Shown here piece after piece: positions 62,219-64,000 of a DNA stretch of 64,000 nucleotides. The stretch covers positions 8,683,501 to 8,747,500 of the forward strand of contig NZ_CP069338.1 in assembly GCF_016859125.1 (NCBI RefSeq), read 5' to 3'. Both the position numbers and the translations under genes were made by a program. How positions within the stretch are numbered: position 1 is the first letter of the stretch; the number at the start of each line of letters is the position of its first letter. The notes below the pieces were generated by a model. The model was not told the DNA's origin, ran no database searches, and worked only from the letters and a program-made list of their open reading frames with translations. The DNA comes from Archangium violaceum (lineage in GTDB: Bacteria; Myxococcota; Myxococcia; Myxococcales; Myxococcaceae).

Positions 62219-63874
62219 TCACTCGGTGATGCCGGGGATGCGCACGCCGCGGGTCCGGGCGACCTCGACGGCCTCGGGGTAACCAGCGTCGGCATGGCGC
62301 AGCACGCCCATGCCAGGGTCCGAGGTGAGCACGCGCTCGATGCGGCGCGCGGCCTCGGGGGTGCCGTCGGCGACGATGACCTGGCCGGAGTGCAGCGAGT
62401 AGCCCATGCCCACGCCGCCGCCATGGTGGAAGGACACCCAGGACGCGCCGTTCACCGCGTTGACGAGCGCGTTGAGGATGGGCCAGTCGGCCACCGCGTC
62501 CGTGCCATCGCGCATGGACTCCGTCTCGCGGTTGGGCGAGGCCACCGAGCCGCAGTCCAGGTGATCACGCCCGATGACGATGGGGGCCTTCACCTCGCCC
62601 TTGCGCACCATCTCGTTGAAGCGCAGGCCCGCCTTGGCGCGCTCTCCGTAGCCCAGCCAGCAGATGCGCGCGGGCAGACCCTGGAAGGCCACGCGCTCTC
62701 GCGCCATCTTGAGCCACCGGCGCAGCGACTCCTTCTGGGGGAAGAGCTCCAGCACGGCCTCGTCCGTGCGGCGGATGTCCTCGGGGTCTCCGGAGAGGGC
62801 CACCCAGCGGAAGGGCCCGAGTCCCTCGCAGAACATGGGCCGGATGTAGGCCGGGACGAATCCGGGGAAGTCGAAGGCGTTCTCCAGCCCGGCGAGCTGC
62901 GCCTGGGCGCGGATGTTGTTGCCGTAGTCGAAGACGTGGCTGCCGGCGCGCGCGAAGTCCAGCATCGCCTCCACCTGCATGGCCATCGACTTCTGGGCCT
63001 TCTCGATGTAGCCCTTCGGGTCGCGCTGGCGCAGCTCGGCCGCCGCCTCGAGCGACAGATCCGCGGGGATGTATCCGTTGAGCGGATCATGCGCGCTCGT
63101 CTGGTCGGTGACCAGGTCCGGCTTGAGGCCCCGGCGGTACAGCTCGCGGAACACCTGGGCGGCGTTGCCGATGATGCCGATGGAGCGGCCCACGCGCTTC
63201 TGCTGGGCCTCCTTGGCCAGGGAGATGGCCTCGTCGATATCCTTCGCGACGACATCCAGGTAGCGCGTCTCCACGCGGCGCTGGGCGCGGTGCGGGTCGA
63301 TCTCCACGCCGAGGAAGACTGCGTTGTTCATGGTGGCGGCCAGGGGCTGGGCGCCGCCCATGCCGCCGAGGCCACCGGAGAGGACGAGCCGGCCGGACAG
63401 GTCATCCGAGCCGAAGTGGACGCGGCCGGCCTGGGCGAAGGTCTCGTAGGTGCCCTGGAGGATGCCCTGGGTGCCGATGTAGATCCACGAGCCGGCCGTC
63501 ATCTGGCCGTACATCATCAGGCCCTTCTTCTCGAGCTCGAAGAAGTGGTCCCAGTTGGCCCAGCGGCCCACGAGGTTGGAGTTGGCGATGAGAACGCGAG
63601 GGGCGTCCGGGTGGGTGCGGAGGATGCCCACGGGCTTGCCTGACTGGACCAGGAGCGTCTCCTCGTCGGTGAGGCGGCGCAGGCTGTCGACGATGCGATC
63701 GAACGACGGCCAGTCGCGGGCGGCCTTGCCGATGCCGCCGTAGACGACGAGATCCTCGGGGCGCTCGGCCACGTCCGGATCCAGGTTGTTCATCAACATC
63801 CGGAGGGCGGCTTCCTGGACCCAGCCCTTACAGGACAGGGCGGTTCCGCGGGGGGCACGAATGGTACGGGACAT
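62219..63874 (-). CDS. hutU: Urocanate hydratase
   Basis: A 551-residue NAD-dependent lyase-type enzyme converting urocanate to imidazolonepropionate. Diagnostic sequences are [20 protein letters not shown] with the NAD-binding loop, [38 protein letters not shown], the Cys region [20 protein letters not shown] near residue 400, and [20 protein letters not shown]. Length matches the family (about 550). GAGGAG precedes the ATG at 63874 by about 5 nt, confirming the start. It opens the hutU-hutI operon. Confidence 0.96.
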   Translation of the reverse strand: MSRTIRAPRGTALSCKGWVQEAALRMLMNNLDPDVAERPEDLVVYGGIGKAARDWPSFDRIVDSLRRLTDEETLLVQSGKPVGILRTHPDAPRVLIANSNLVGRWANWDHFFELEKKGLMMYGQMTAGSWIYIGTQGILQGTYETFAQAGRVHFGSDDLSGRLVLSGGLGGMGGAQPLAATMNNAVFLGVEIDPHRAQRRVETRYLDVVAKDIDEAISLAKEAQQKRVGRSIGIIGNAAQVFRELYRRGLKPDLVTDQTSAHDPLNGYIPADLSLEAAAELRQRDPKGYIEKAQKSMAMQVEAMLDFARAGSHVFDYGNNIRAQAQLAGLENAFDFPGFVPAYIRPMFCEGLGPFRWVALSGDPEDIRRTDEAVLELFPQKESLRRWLKMARERVAFQGLPARICWLGYGERAKAGLRFNEMVRKGEVKAPIVIGRDHLDCGSVASPNRETESMRDGTDAVADWPILNALVNAVNGASWVSFHHGGGVGMGYSLHSGQVIVADGTPEAARRIERVLTSDPGMGVLRHADAGYPEAVEVARTRGVRIPGITE

Positions 63875-64000
63875 GTGTCTCCTCGGAGATTTCGCCGTGC
63901 GGAGACTAGCCGAAGTAGGCGGTGGATGTGCGCCCGAGTTGTGGGGTTCCCACTACAGGGGGCGGAATGTCCGCCATCAGCGGGAGTGGCTGGCGAGCGG
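63875..64000 (-). promoter_or_regulatory. Upstream region of the hut operon
   Basis: The last 126 bp hold the Shine-Dalgarno GAGGAG (63880-63885, minus strand) and presumably the promoter of hutU-hutI. A short GGAACCCCACAACTCGGGCG-like segment upstream is unremarkable; no clear -10/-35 pair could be identified, and the region may continue beyond the window. Confidence 0.4.

Overview
The window is very GC-rich, densely coded DNA that looks like a chromosome segment of a fruiting myxobacterium (Myxococcota, probably Archangium/Cystobacter-like). The signs are very high third-position GC, many lipoproteins, several complex sensor kinases, a bacteriophytochrome, and tandem small ribbon-helix-helix proteins of a kind I associate with myxobacteria. 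The genus is inference; there is no rRNA or other marker gene here. I saw no tRNA, rRNA or CRISPR array.

Layout. 1-8039 (+): a small metabolic cluster with an unknown HDxxH protein, two short-chain dehydrogenases, a DUF2817 peptidase, a fused haem-oxygenase-like diiron enzyme plus cupin, a LuxR-type regulator, an antibiotic-biosynthesis-monooxygenase-fold protein and a PIG-V-like membrane mannosyltransferase. 8040-18516: accessory and sensory genes (alpha/beta hydrolase, PAS-PAS hybrid kinase, two lipoproteins, SDR, toxin-like debris with a small membrane protein, bacteriophytochrome kinase). 18517-23694: a mobile zone holding an internally deleted IS21 remnant, a lower-GC Ig-like lipoprotein gene and an intact-looking IS701-family element with perfect 16-bp inverted repeats and a CTAA target duplication. 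Its transposase appears to need a -1 frameshift at CCCAAAA. A GAF-histidine kinase begins 10 bp beyond the target duplication.

25023-37776 (-) is the most striking part: twelve tightly packed, mostly overlapping genes. They encode a MotA-like channel with the R...E charge pair of flagellar MotA, a MotB-like protein with the proton-binding Asp and OmpA-like domain, and a 614-residue membrane protein whose cytoplasmic C-terminal half resembles FliG (overall a FliF-FliG-like design). Around them are lipoproteins, outer-membrane barrel candidates, a TPR lipoprotein, an alpha-helical exported protein and an AgmX/PglI-like energy-transducer protein. No filament, hook or export genes are present. 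I infer a flagellum-like rotary motor that spans the envelope but drives something other than a flagellum.

38195-46390: UvrA-like class III ABC protein, ChaN-like protein, TonB-dependent receptor translationally coupled to a lone 5'-nucleotidase C-terminal-domain lipoprotein, and two tandem RHH proteins. 46834-57078 (+): housekeeping run tilS, ftsH, folP, glmM, pdxJ, acpS, nnrDE, tsaE, yigZ-like. 57085-63874: a zinc-type oxidoreductase divergent from a LysR regulator, a CBM20-like lipoprotein, a decayed beta-helix lipoprotein gene, a class II glutamine amidotransferase and the histidine-utilisation pair hutU-hutI.
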